From: Sporolactobacillus spathodeae
GTDB lineage: Bacteria; Bacillota; Bacilli; Bacillales; Sporolactobacillaceae
DNA: 64,000 bases
Reading direction: 5' to 3'
Assembly: GCF_016908935.1 (NCBI RefSeq)
Contig: NZ_JAFBEV010000006.1
Location: 62,001 to 126,000 of the forward strand
The stretch's first letter is position 1, and the number at the start of each line of letters is the position of its first letter. Positions 38,548-46,990 of this stretch are shown in pieces. Below the pieces are notes generated by a model. It ran no database searches. It had not been told where the DNA came from and saw nothing but the letters and a program-made list of their open reading frames with translations. The position numbers and the translations under genes are program-made.

Positions 38548-39264
38548 TTAGCTAAAAAAACGCAGCCAAAGTGCTGAAAGTGGCATGACAAGGATTAACC
38601 CTGGGAGCATATTGGCAACTGGAAAAGACTTGATTCCGCTGATTCTTAGGCCAGTAACTAGCATGATAATACCGCCTAACGCCGAAAAGTCATTAATTAA
38701 ATGATTGTTTACCAGCGGCAAAATGAATCCGGCGCTTAAAAATAAACCGAGAAGGATAGCGAATTGCGGCACAGCAATTGTCATGACCATATAACCTAAT
38801 GCCGTGGCAAATATTGCGGCTGTGAAAAAATCAAGAATGGATTTTGAAAAGAGAATAGACGCATTGCCGGTCATCCCTTCATTCAAAGCGCCAAAAATCC
38901 CTGTCCCACTGGCGCAAAATAAAACGACGATGCCAACGAATTGTTCCAAGAAAAACTTGGGCGTCATTGAATTATTGCTAGAGAATAATTTTTCAATCGG
39001 TCTGCGCACTTTATTGGCGCACCATTCAATCCCTTTTTCCAATTGAATCAGCTCACCTATCGCACTGCCTAAAACCAAGGCAAGAACGACTGCCGGGAGT
39101 GTCTCAACTTTTACAATCAGTGCAATTCCCATACCCATGGACGCAGCCCCAAAGGTCATCGGCATGGCCACTCGAAGCCTCTCAGGAATTTTATCACCAA
39201 AGAAGGCGCCAATGAGGCTACCAACGAGTACAGACAATACATTTACGATAACACCTACGGGCAT
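38548..39264 (-). CDS. DUF554 membrane protein (YdfK-like)
   Basis: This is a 238-residue protein with about seven membrane helices. I start at ATG 39264 (MPVGVIVNVLSVLVGSL), because AAAGGAG is 8 bases from it and too close to the ATG two codons earlier. The GALNEGMTGN and GLRISGIKSFPVANMLPGL regions are typical of DUF554. The function is unknown; transport has been suggested for the family from topology only. Confidence 0.85.
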   Translation of the reverse strand: MPVGVIVNVLSVLVGSLIGAFFGDKIPERLRVAMPMTFGAASMGMGIALIVKVETLPAVVLALVLGSAIGELIQLEKGIEWCANKVRRPIEKLFSSNNSMTPKFFLEQFVGIVVLFCASGTGIFGALNEGMTGNASILFSKSILDFFTAAIFATALGYMVMTIAVPQFAILLGLFLSAGFILPLVNNHLINDFSALGGIIMLVTGLRISGIKSFPVANMLPGLILVMPLSALWLRFFS

Positions 39265-39399
39265 TTTCATATCTCCTTTAAAGCTCTCTTATTTCTTATA
39301 CTGTTTTCAATTTAATCGGCGTCTTATTAGAGGCTCATTCTTTGCGGACAGAGTCGTTTGTTCCAGTTGCCGAGTTAAGTGAGGATGGAAAGTTGAGAA

Positions 39400-39512
39400 T
39401 AACTTGGCGGAGACAAGTCTTTTTTTTGCAAAAATTGCACTTCGGCTGCTCGTTTGACGCGGGTCTCGCGCCTTCGCTCCATTTTCGCACGATATCTTAT
39501 ACATTCTCAAGC
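39400..39512 (+). repeat. shortened copy of the dispersed element
   Basis: ACTTGGCGGAGACAAGTC, TTGCACTTCGGCTGCTCGTT, then directly GTCTCGCGCCTTCGCTCC and CTTATACATTCT; the middle third is deleted. Confidence 0.8.
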
Positions 39513-39523
39513 CTATAAAAATA

Positions 39524-39562
39524 CGACCTGTTCATTATAGAACAGGTTTTCCTTTTTTTCTG
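39524..39562 (+). terminator. hairpin with T-tract, terminator-like
   Basis: ACCTGTTC attata GAACAGGT followed by TTTTCCTTTTTTT. There is no plus-strand gene just upstream; it abuts an element tail, as other terminators here do. Confidence 0.6.
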
Positions 39563-39757
39563 ATCTTTTTAATGTCGATAACGATACTTTAGTCGCCCAA
39601 ATTATGTGAAATTGATATCATACTCTGCATGATGCATGACCACTTATCTGATAACCGTCCATTCCTTTCAACTTTTTGAAAACTATGGACATATAATGAT
39701 AGGGCTAAAAATGGATACCGCCCCGCTTATCATAATTAAAATTAGAGCCACTTTCTT

Positions 39758-40510
39758 TTAGACATTGTTTTGGTTTAGCACATCAATAATTTTTGCTGCA
39801 GATAAATCTAATTCACGGATAACTTTATTAGCAAAGGATTTTGCGTTGGTTCTATATCCTGTGTTTCCCGTTTGAATCGCCATACATCCTTCTCGAAGTT
39901 GCACCCATGACATATGTCGCTCGCGCTTAATTTGCTTTATCCTATTCCAAACTTTGTCCTCACTACCATCGCTGAATGAATCATTACCCTGTTGATGTTC
40001 GATTGTGGAATGACCTATTTTACTCAATAATATCGGTGGCCGCCCATCTCTTAATGGATGATGAAGCTCTGGCCTTTCCCCTAGATCTTCACCTGTGACC
40101 ATACAGTGATCCACAGCTGAACGACATAAATCTCTGGCAGCACCTCCAAGTAAGAAACGGTCTGTCGCTGCTGATTCAGCGGATACCCATTGTTTTAAAG
40201 CATTAAGAAGCAACGAAAAAGCTCTAAAGTCATCTGATAACAATTCTTTCATTTTTGGGGGCAATGGATTAGCTTCCAAAAAATTTTTTACATCCCCATC
40301 TTCATGAGCCAACTTATTAGCCTGCATGTTTAATAACGTACCGATTTTATCCAAAATGGGTTCAAATACTTCACGAGCAATTTTTACATTAAGTACATCG
40401 ATTCCTTGTTTCGCAATCAAATTCTCATAATAACTGATATATTGAGCAATGAGTTCTTCTTTTTCTTTCTTTGATAAAGTTACATCGCTTTTGTACCGCC
40501 TGTATGTCAT
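39758..40510 (-). CDS. HNH-like protein of unknown function
   Basis: This is a 250-residue protein; ATG 40510 (MTYRRYKSD) follows AGAGGGAAAA. The N-terminal half is helical. Residues about 150-200 hold DHCMVTGEDLGERPELHH and [12 protein letters not shown] then GHSTIEHQ, a Cys/His spacing that looks like a degenerate HNH/treble-clef site (inference). The C-terminus (WVQLREGCMAIQTG, AKSFANKVIREL) looks like a small DNA-binding helical unit. A broken relative of the second half lies at 50.57-50.88 kb. Mobile-element or defence association is likely. AT-rich. Confidence 0.6.
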   Translation of the reverse strand: MTYRRYKSDVTLSKKEKEELIAQYISYYENLIAKQGIDVLNVKIAREVFEPILDKIGTLLNMQANKLAHEDGDVKNFLEANPLPPKMKELLSDDFRAFSLLLNALKQWVSAESAATDRFLLGGAARDLCRSAVDHCMVTGEDLGERPELHHPLRDGRPPILLSKIGHSTIEHQQGNDSFSDGSEDKVWNRIKQIKRERHMSWVQLREGCMAIQTGNTGYRTNAKSFANKVIRELDLSAAKIIDVLNQNNV

Positions 40511-40790
40511 CAATTTTCCCTCTTTATGAAAAGTAATTTTCCAATAAGTACTACTAGAATTACTTCGTATATTTATCGAACAGCTACAAATCAAAGAGAC
40601 AACAGGGTCATGCCTATTTTTATATAAGGATAATGGTCATTCAAAAATTAAGCTAATATTCCAACAGCACAAGTATAAACCTCTTTGACGGCTTAATTAA
40701 AGATGCGAAAATAAATACTCATCGAGGTTTCTTGCAGGACTTATGCAGCACTTTCACTTAAATTACTTTGTTTTGCATTTTCTTCACTTC

Positions 40791-41657
40791 TTAACTAATA
40801 GTAACCTTCGTTAAATCGGCGCCCATGCCTTTGAGCGCGGCGTAAGTAAGCTTATCCATCATCGCGCCGTCAAAGGAAATTGTTTTAATCGCACGGTAGT
40901 ATTTATTAGTAAAAGTAAATGTCGGACGGAAAGATACGTTTTTAAGTGTTGCACCCTTAAACGTCACTTCGTTCAGCGCCGTCTTGTCAAACTTGACACC
41001 AATAAAGGTCATTCCGTCCAAGCGCAGCCCGCGCATGTCACAGTATTTGAAATCCACACCGTTGAAGGTACAGTTTTCAAAGACCGTCTTTCTAAGGTCG
41101 GTCATCGTCAGCTTGACGTCGCGTAGTTTTATGTCGGCGAATGTTGCGCCCACTAGCCCCGATTTACTGAAGTTGGTGCGCACAAGAATTGATTGATGGA
41201 AGTGCGCGCCTGCAAGGTCATTGGTGGTCAGTTCGCAGTCGGTTAGATTTGCGCCGTCAAAATTTGCTTCCCGCACATCGCTGCTCTTGAACGAACTGCC
41301 GGTTAAATCAGCGCCCGCAAAATCGGATCCACGCAACGCGCTCGCTGTAAATTTTCCTTTATGCGCGATAACACCCGCGAAGTCGCTCTTTGTCAGATCA
41401 CTTGCGCTAAAGTTTGTCACGACCTGACGTTCTAGAGAGCGGGAGAGATTTGCAACATCCTGTACTGTTTGCTCAATGTCACCAATGCTGTCGATGGTCA
41501 TCTCAAATGCGGCTTCATCATCCTTGCCCTCAGCTTTGAGTTCACGGAATCGCTCCTGCAAATCGGAAAGTAAATCAGCCTTTAGTTCAGCCACGCTTTT
41601 TACGCCATCGTAAGGGGCAAAAACGCCATTTAAATAGTTTGTTAATTTCTCATTCAT
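40791..41657 (-). CDS. pentapeptide-repeat protein with an N-terminal permease-prefix-like domain
   Basis: This is a 288-residue protein. Residues 1-75 resemble the short helical prefix domain usually fused to membrane permeases that are paired with PadR regulators (SDLQERFRELKAEGKDDEAAF). From about 80 on, A(D/N)LXX-type pentapeptide repeats (SALRGSDFAGADLTGSSF and similar) form a right-handed beta helix. No membrane helix. It lies 14 bp after a PadR gene. Pentapeptide proteins can bind topoisomerases or membranes; role here unknown. Confidence 0.85.
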   Translation of the reverse strand: MNEKLTNYLNGVFAPYDGVKSVAELKADLLSDLQERFRELKAEGKDDEAAFEMTIDSIGDIEQTVQDVANLSRSLERQVVTNFSASDLTKSDFAGVIAHKGKFTASALRGSDFAGADLTGSSFKSSDVREANFDGANLTDCELTTNDLAGAHFHQSILVRTNFSKSGLVGATFADIKLRDVKLTMTDLRKTVFENCTFNGVDFKYCDMRGLRLDGMTFIGVKFDKTALNEVTFKGATLKNVSFRPTFTFTNKYYRAIKTISFDGAMMDKLTYAALKGMGADLTKVTIS

Positions 41658-41671
41658 ACTATCAAACTCCT

Positions 41672-42001
41672 TTACAATAAGTTATCGAGCACGCGCTTTG
41701 CGTACGCCCAATTGCTTTTATTGTTGACGTAAGTGGCCTTGCCCTTTTTGGTAATCCGAAAATACTTACGCCGTCCGCCCTGAGATTCGTCGCCCCAATA
41801 CCATTCGATATCACCATCCGCCTCAAGCCGCCGAACACTGGAGTACATGGTGGCTTCCTTTAATTCGTACTCACCGCCTGATCGCTCAGCTATCAGCTTA
41901 ACAATTTCATAGCCGTATCGATCAGCTTCGGATAGAAGTCGTAATATCATCGTATCGGCGTGACCACGCAGCAGGTCGGATGTGATTTTGTTCTCACCCA
42001 T
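41672..42001 (-). CDS. PadR-family transcriptional regulator
   Basis: This is a 109-residue winged-helix protein; ATG 42001 has AGGGGTGATGAG upstream. ILRLLSEADRYGYEIVKLI, MYSSVRRLEADGDIEWYWGD and GGRRKYFRIT are the PadR wHTH landmarks. First gene of a two-gene operon with the pentapeptide protein; probably represses its own promoter. Confidence 0.9.
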   Translation of the reverse strand: MGENKITSDLLRGHADTMILRLLSEADRYGYEIVKLIAERSGGEYELKEATMYSSVRRLEADGDIEWYWGDESQGGRRKYFRITKKGKATYVNNKSNWAYAKRVLDNLL

Positions 42002-42649
42002 CTCATCACCCCTATAACCATTTTGCATTATATTACTATTACTGTCAATGTATTTTGTTTACTTTATTACCTTGCCTTAAAAACTCGTTGCTATGATTCC
42101 TGAAACAATAAAAATAAGGCCTTCTCACATTGGCACCTCCGGCAAAATTGCCGCAAGAAAATCGCAATGTTTGAAGACCCTTTGTTTATGGACACTTTCT
42201 ACCTGTGGCATTAATACAAATACTTATCCTAATCAATGCACGCCAATTTTACTCTCAGTAAATCTATTGGGTGGGCATAGTCCAAAGGGCCACACATTAA
42301 AAAACTGTTAGCCCATTGGTTAAGTTAAAGAGGTTAATACAATTATTTGGTAAATATGTTTTAATCTTCCACGATTTGCCCTAAAATACTACGGTCAATT
42401 GTTTTTCTAAATTCTTAATTTGCTCATCGGTTAATTTCTTTTGCAACTGAAGTGAAGGTTCGATCACCTAAGACTAACAAAGAAGTAATATTGGGACCTC
42501 GGTTTTTACTTGAGATCTTTCTCTTTCAATCTATAAACCCTTTTTTCCTCATTATACTCTAATACCTCATATTTAGTTCTCGCACGATATATGTGACCAA
42601 AAAAAGATCCATCAACCCCGCTTTTAGAAACTAAAATGTATATTGTTGA
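42002..42649. other. gene-free AT-rich stretch
   Basis: I see only short open frames without ribosome sites. A plus-strand frame of 72 codons at 42093-42311 has an unconvincing composition. Probably degenerate accessory DNA. Confidence 0.6.
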
Positions 42650-43546
42650 TTATTTTCTAAATGATATTAGATAATCCGGATTTTCAACACTAGTTGATCT
42701 TATCAATTGCATTTTTTTAACTATCATGCTATTAGTAAATTCAATGTGCTTCTTGACATAATGATCTCTTAACAAAGCAATATACCCACTAGCTATCGCT
42801 GTAGCTTCTGATGTTCCTGAAGAATACGAAATAATATATTTCTTGTTTGAGCCAATCCTCCATGAAATAGTTTTAATTTTTTCACCTGGAAAAGCAGCTA
42901 CAGCAGTGGGAGAGATATTTGATGAATTCCAAATTTTGTTTTTTTTGTTCTTTGCCTCTATGGATATAACCCCTTTCATACTTGCCGGAAAGAGCAAATC
43001 CTTATTCCCATAATCTCCTGCAGCTGCAACAACAGATATGTGATTCTTTATTGCATTGTTAATTTGGTATTTAATTTTTTTATTTGATATAAACGATCCA
43101 AAACTCATGTTTATTACTGAAACTTTTTTTGACACAGCATATTCTATTGCATTTGCTATACTTTCTGGTTTAACTGTTCCATTTGCACCGATAGCTTTTA
43201 TAATTATTACATTTGCTTTTGGAGCAATTCCCCAAACTCCATGTTTCCCATTTCCAATAACTATACTTGTCATTTCAGTCCCATGTCCATTTTCATCAGT
43301 TACATTTGAATTTTTTTCCAAACTATTATACGTACCAATAATTCTATCTTTATACAATTTTTTTGCATAATTAGATATGCCTGTATCTATTATTGCGATA
43401 GTTTGTGATTTACCCTTTGAATATTTCCAGAGTTGTTCAACATTTATACTACTATAATACCAATTTTTATTATTAATTGATTGATTGCCACATGATGATA
43501 TAAAAATTAATGTTAAAATTAAAATGCACATTTTAATTTTTTTCAT
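42650..43546 (-). CDS. lipoprotein subtilisin-like serine protease (S8)
   Basis: This is a 298-residue protein. Lipoprotein signal peptide with lipobox ending FISSC at Cys19. The subtilase triad is complete: Asp in IAIIDTGIS, His in ENGHGTEMTS, Ser in YSSGTSEATAIASG; the oxyanion Asn region is AAAGDYGNKD, where the usual Asn is replaced by Asp, which may lower activity. There is no clear propeptide. It is small and anchored outside the membrane, and is encoded last in a three-gene unit with a small membrane protein and a secreted hydrophobic protein, which suggests it matures or degrades that product (inference). Markedly AT-rich. Confidence 0.82.
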   Translation of the reverse strand: MKKIKMCILILTLIFISSCGNQSINNKNWYYSSINVEQLWKYSKGKSQTIAIIDTGISNYAKKLYKDRIIGTYNSLEKNSNVTDENGHGTEMTSIVIGNGKHGVWGIAPKANVIIIKAIGANGTVKPESIANAIEYAVSKKVSVINMSFGSFISNKKIKYQINNAIKNHISVVAAAGDYGNKDLLFPASMKGVISIEAKNKKNKIWNSSNISPTAVAAFPGEKIKTISWRIGSNKKYIISYSSGTSEATAIASGYIALLRDHYVKKHIEFTNSMIVKKMQLIRSTSVENPDYLISFRK

Positions 43547-43553
43547 TGTGATT

Positions 43554-43588
43554 GCACTGGGATGATATTAAGTGCTATGCCTCCCCCA
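43554..43588 (-). promoter_or_regulatory. distant Shine-Dalgarno and stem-loop ahead of the subtilase start
   Basis: GGGGGAGG (minus strand, 43580-43587) is the only good ribosome site but is about 33 bases from ATG 43546. A stem GCACT/AGTGC with a 12-base loop (43554-43575) lies between; if formed it leaves about 11 unpaired bases between the site and the ATG. Confidence 0.4.
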
Positions 43589-43596
43589 AAAAATAT

Positions 43597-43797
43597 TTAG
43601 TAAATTAATATTCCTGCCGTCACAATATCCGTTATTAATATAATCGCAATTAGACTTAAGAGAAGTACTTTATTAGTTTTTAAGTTTATTTTATTTTTAA
43701 AAAAAAACACAAGAACAGCGAATAAAATTGGTAAAATGGCGAACATAAAAACATACTTATTATTACTATCCAACATGAATTTTAATCTATCAAACAT
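43597..43797 (-). CDS. 66-residue two-helix membrane protein
   Basis: This is a small protein with GAGGAG well placed before ATG 43797. Two membrane helices (about 14-33 and 44-65) are separated by a basic loop (KNKINLKTNK). No family recognised. Its size and its position between a secreted hydrophobic protein and a protease make an immunity or export-helper role plausible (inference). Confidence 0.65.
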   Translation of the reverse strand: MFDRLKFMLDSNNKYVFMFAILPILFAVLVFFFKNKINLKTNKVLLLSLIAIILITDIVTAGILIY

Positions 43798-43816
43798 TTT
43801 TGACCACTCCTCAGTA

Positions 43817-44476
43817 TTATTGTTTTTTTACATGGTAAACTAACGCCCAAGTAAAAGATATTTTAATTCCTCTATTTGATAAACTGTTTACATAAGAAAT
43901 ATCATTTGCAGCCCATGCCCAATAACCTGAAGAAAGCCCACCCACAACTCCGACTGGCCAAAAGCCGAATAGGGTAATTAGTCCCGATGCTGTACCTCCT
44001 AGAATAGCAGCTCTATTTAAATTTCGAGCAATACGATTTGCCTGTGAAACACTTGCATATCTTTCTAACCCCCACCAATGCCATACAACTTTGTTAACAT
44101 TACCACCTTGAATAGCAATATCATCATCATTACTTTCATATACAGTCCCATTATCCGTTATAGTAACTTCACCATTTTTAGCAAGCTGATTTACATTACG
44201 AATTCCTTCAATCATTTTATTGACTTCTTCACGACCTAGTTCATTAATTACATTTGTAGGTATATGTTCAATATCGAATTTCCCATCATCAGCATTCACA
44301 TACTTATCTAATGTATTTATTATTTCGTTACTATCACTGTTTGTTTGATTTATGTTCTGTTGAACTGACGAACCAGCAAAAGCACTACTCGGGAAAAATG
44401 GTATAAGTAAAATGGCTATGATAAAAATTGAAACTAAAACTTTTAGATACTTTTTTTGGGGACTTATTATCACCAT
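43817..44476 (-). CDS. secreted precursor-like protein with hydrophobic C-terminal domain
   Basis: This is a 219-residue protein with a perfect AGGGAGG site before ATG 44476. A signal peptide (about 1-34, ending SSAFA) is followed by an acidic, Asn-rich region (35-125). The C-terminal region (about 130-219) has VWHWWGLERYASVSQANRI, a Gly/Ala-rich hydrophobic stretch (LGGTASGLITLFG, VGVVGGLSSGYWAWA) and ends in HVKKQ. The layout of signal, acidic pro-region and hydrophobic glycine-rich end recalls precursors of secreted antimicrobial peptides such as SdpC, but the sequence is not SdpC. First gene of the trio with the 66-residue protein and subtilase. AT-rich. Confidence 0.7.
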   Translation of the reverse strand: MVIISPQKKYLKVLVSIFIIAILLIPFFPSSAFAGSSVQQNINQTNSDSNEIINTLDKYVNADDGKFDIEHIPTNVINELGREEVNKMIEGIRNVNQLAKNGEVTITDNGTVYESNDDDIAIQGGNVNKVVWHWWGLERYASVSQANRIARNLNRAAILGGTASGLITLFGFWPVGVVGGLSSGYWAWAANDISYVNSLSNRGIKISFTWALVYHVKKQ

Positions 44477-44479
44477 ACA

Positions 44480-45430
44480 AATTCCTCCCTATAATTACTC
44501 ATATCTTAGTTTTCTAAAATAGAATAACATAATGGGAAAATTTATTATATATATAATTTTCTACACTAATTTATATTTTTCGACTTTTCCAATTTTTAAA
44601 TGGGTATAAATCAGAATTACCATTAACTAGGTATTTACACATTTCTCAAAACCCAAACACCACTCCCCAGAAGATTATCATGCCAGTAACATCATGAAAC
44701 TTCCATCCTCTCCCCGTCAACTTTAGCTGCTCAGAAAGATCCAGCACGATTTTCTCTCGTCTGCATCGTTGTGGTTGGGGTTAAAAGTATGATCACAGGT
44801 GAAAACATCAGGTCTACCATTCCAGCTAAAGACGGTTGTATTCTGAGTTATTCTGTTATGTTCAATATCCTTGCGTTAGTCTCCTTAGCAAGCGCTTGTT
44901 ATTCTTCATCGGCAATTTCTCTTCGAATTCTACAACGATGAGCTCGTTTTATCATTATTAAAATTATCAATTTGTATCTTTATGATGGATTTTTTTTTAG
45001 CGTTTTGATCCGGATGAGAAGACGTTTATCCAGAACATCTCTAAATTTCTTTGATGAGATTAATTGCAACTAAAGAAGAATTGGACAAAGATTCATCCAC
45101 TCGAGTTAACGAACAACAATTGAATGAATTATTCAAAGAAATCGAGAAGGTCATAAAGCATTCAACTCTGAATGATGAAATACTTTACAGATTGATCAAA
45201 AGAAATAGGAATAAAAAAAGATGGTGGTCCGAGAATTTATTACCGATTCTCAGATCCCCATCTATCTTTTTATTTCTTTCAGCTTGTAGAATGACCCTTC
45301 ACAGCCTAAAATGCTTAATAATCCTATTACGACAAAATTAATTGGACGACTGATTCAAGATGCGTAGAGTACAGTGTGTAGTAAGTTTTTGAATACTTAC
45401 GTTAGTGGAATTCGCCTTAATTTTCCTTAC
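44480..45430. other. degenerate accessory DNA
   Basis: A minus-strand frame near 44740-44880 reads NGRPDVFTCDHTFNPNHN and then stops, resembling a piece of an enzyme. A plus-strand frame at 45051-45341 begins LIATKEELDKDSSTRVNEQ and has TLNDEILYRLIKR, which resembles the end of a serine recombinase. Neither has a clear ribosome site; both are treated as remnants. Confidence 0.35.
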
Positions 45431-45435
45431 AAAAG

Positions 45436-45470
45436 TAAGACACTCATCAAACAGGAGAGTGTCTTTTTTT
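45436..45470 (+). terminator. intrinsic terminator
   Basis: AAGACACTC ... GAGTGTCTT stem followed by TTTTTT. Confidence 0.7.
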
Positions 45471-45554
45471 ACTCCAATTAAAATCTAGTCCACACTTTAG
45501 TATTAATTTTTTTCGGAAATATACCTTAGAGCCTAAACCCTAAGAAACACTATT

Positions 45555-45645
45555 TATCGGGGTGACCTGAAAGAAGATTACGAAGGTGCTGCCGCCGAGT
45601 GTGTCATAGGGCAGATTGCGGCTCCAGATCGTCTTTTTCTCTTTG
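45555..45645 (-). pseudogene. short remnant of an RlmCD-like rRNA methyltransferase
   Basis: In one minus-strand frame the segment reads [20 protein letters not shown], which matches KESRTIWGRDAIYDKIGGIT of the intact rlmCD at 51.75-51.83 kb, with nucleotide similarity to match. The remnant runs into the 3' end of the dus gene, which reads it in another frame. Confidence 0.7.
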
Positions 45646-46602
45646 CCGAACAAAGTTATCAAGCAATGCACGCACTTCATCTGTTGACTTTGTATGCATC
45701 AATTGATTTCTTAATTCACTTGCCCCGCGAAAACTACGGACATAGATCTTAAAAAAACGTTGAAGCGCTGTAAACGGACGTAGCTCTAATTTTTCCGCAT
45801 ACTTATCATGGAGATCCAGATGCAACCTTAACAGATCGAGCAGTTCCTTACTGCTATGATCTTTCGGTTCCTTTTCAAAGGCAAATGGATTGGTAAAAAT
45901 ACCACGCCCAATCATTAGCCCATCGACACCGTATTGATCAGCGAGTTTCAAGCCGGTTTGACGGTCTGTGACATCGCCATTGATCGTCAAAAGTGTATCC
46001 GGTGCCACTTGGTCACGAAGTTTCTTAATCTCCGGAATCAGTTCCCAATGGGCATCTACTTTGCTCATTTCCTTTCTCGTACGCAGATGAATGGTAAGAT
46101 TCGCAATGTCCTGTTTCAATATGTGTGTCAGCCAGTCGTGCCATTCATCTACAGCCGTGTAGCCCAGCCTTGTCTTCACACTGACAGGCAATCCCCCTGT
46201 TTTTGTTGCTTGGATTATATCTGCTGCGACTTCGGGACGCAAGATAAGACCGCTTCCCTTCCCATTCGCTGTCACATTCGGTACGGGGCAGCCCATATTG
46301 ATATCCAAACCGCTAAACCCTTGTTTCGCCAGACCCATACTCATTTGCCGAAAGCATTCAGGTTTATCGCCCCAAATTTGAGCGACAAGCGGTTGTTCAT
46401 CGTCTGTAAAAGTCAAACGCCCACGCACACTATGGATCCCCTCTGGGTGACAATAACTCTCCGTGTTTGTAAACTCTGTAAAAAACACATCAGGTCTGGC
46501 TGCTTCACTCACCACATGGCGAAAAACAACATCCGTCACTTCTTCCATTGGTGCTAGCGCAAAAAAAGGTCGTGGCAAATCACGCCAAAAATTATCGATC
46601 AT
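45604..46602 (-). CDS. tRNA-dihydrouridine synthase
   Basis: This is a 332-residue FMN enzyme; start chosen at ATG 46602 ([19 protein letters not shown]). Visible motifs are [32 protein letters not shown] with the catalytic Cys region, [16 protein letters not shown] and [12 protein letters not shown] (phosphate site). It reduces uridine in tRNA D-loops with NADPH. The last 12 or so residues ([12 protein letters not shown]) come from a foreign segment, the rlmCD-like remnant, so the original C-terminus is altered. Confidence 0.9.
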   Translation of the reverse strand: MIDNFWRDLPRPFFALAPMEEVTDVVFRHVVSEAARPDVFFTEFTNTESYCHPEGIHSVRGRLTFTDDEQPLVAQIWGDKPECFRQMSMGLAKQGFSGLDINMGCPVPNVTANGKGSGLILRPEVAADIIQATKTGGLPVSVKTRLGYTAVDEWHDWLTHILKQDIANLTIHLRTRKEMSKVDAHWELIPEIKKLRDQVAPDTLLTINGDVTDRQTGLKLADQYGVDGLMIGRGIFTNPFAFEKEPKDHSSKELLDLLRLHLDLHDKYAEKLELRPFTALQRFFKIYVRSFRGASELRNQLMHTKSTDEVRALLDNFVRQREKDDLEPQSAL

Positions 46603-46990
46603 CGTTAAATTCAAATCCTCACATTATGGGATACCTTTCCAAAAACCTTATCCCCAAATTACTTTCTTAACACTTATAGCATGTTTAAACACTTTAAATC
46701 AAACTATACATAACAAAATCAATCAAGAAAAGGTCGTTTACGACCTAGAAATACATATATTGATTCAAAAAATTTTTTTAGTTAGAAAAATTTCTCTCCA
46801 GCAGTGCGACCGTCTATCGTGGCACGAGTTTTCATTATTGATGTCGATGTTCTAGGGAACAGGTCAACCGGTTTTTGGCCCTTTAATGGTATGTAGAAAC
46901 ATATCAACGGTTTATAGGTAAATCCCAAAAGCCCGTGAATGCCTTTTTTGGATTGTATCACCTTTAATTACTGAGGCGATTTTGCTTTAA
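46603..46990. other. gene-free AT-rich stretch
   Basis: There is no convincing open frame, RNA gene or strong hairpin on either strand. Confidence 0.6.

Noticed and set aside
42093-42311. 72-codon plus-strand frame
   Set aside because: No ribosome site and an unconvincing composition in degenerate DNA.
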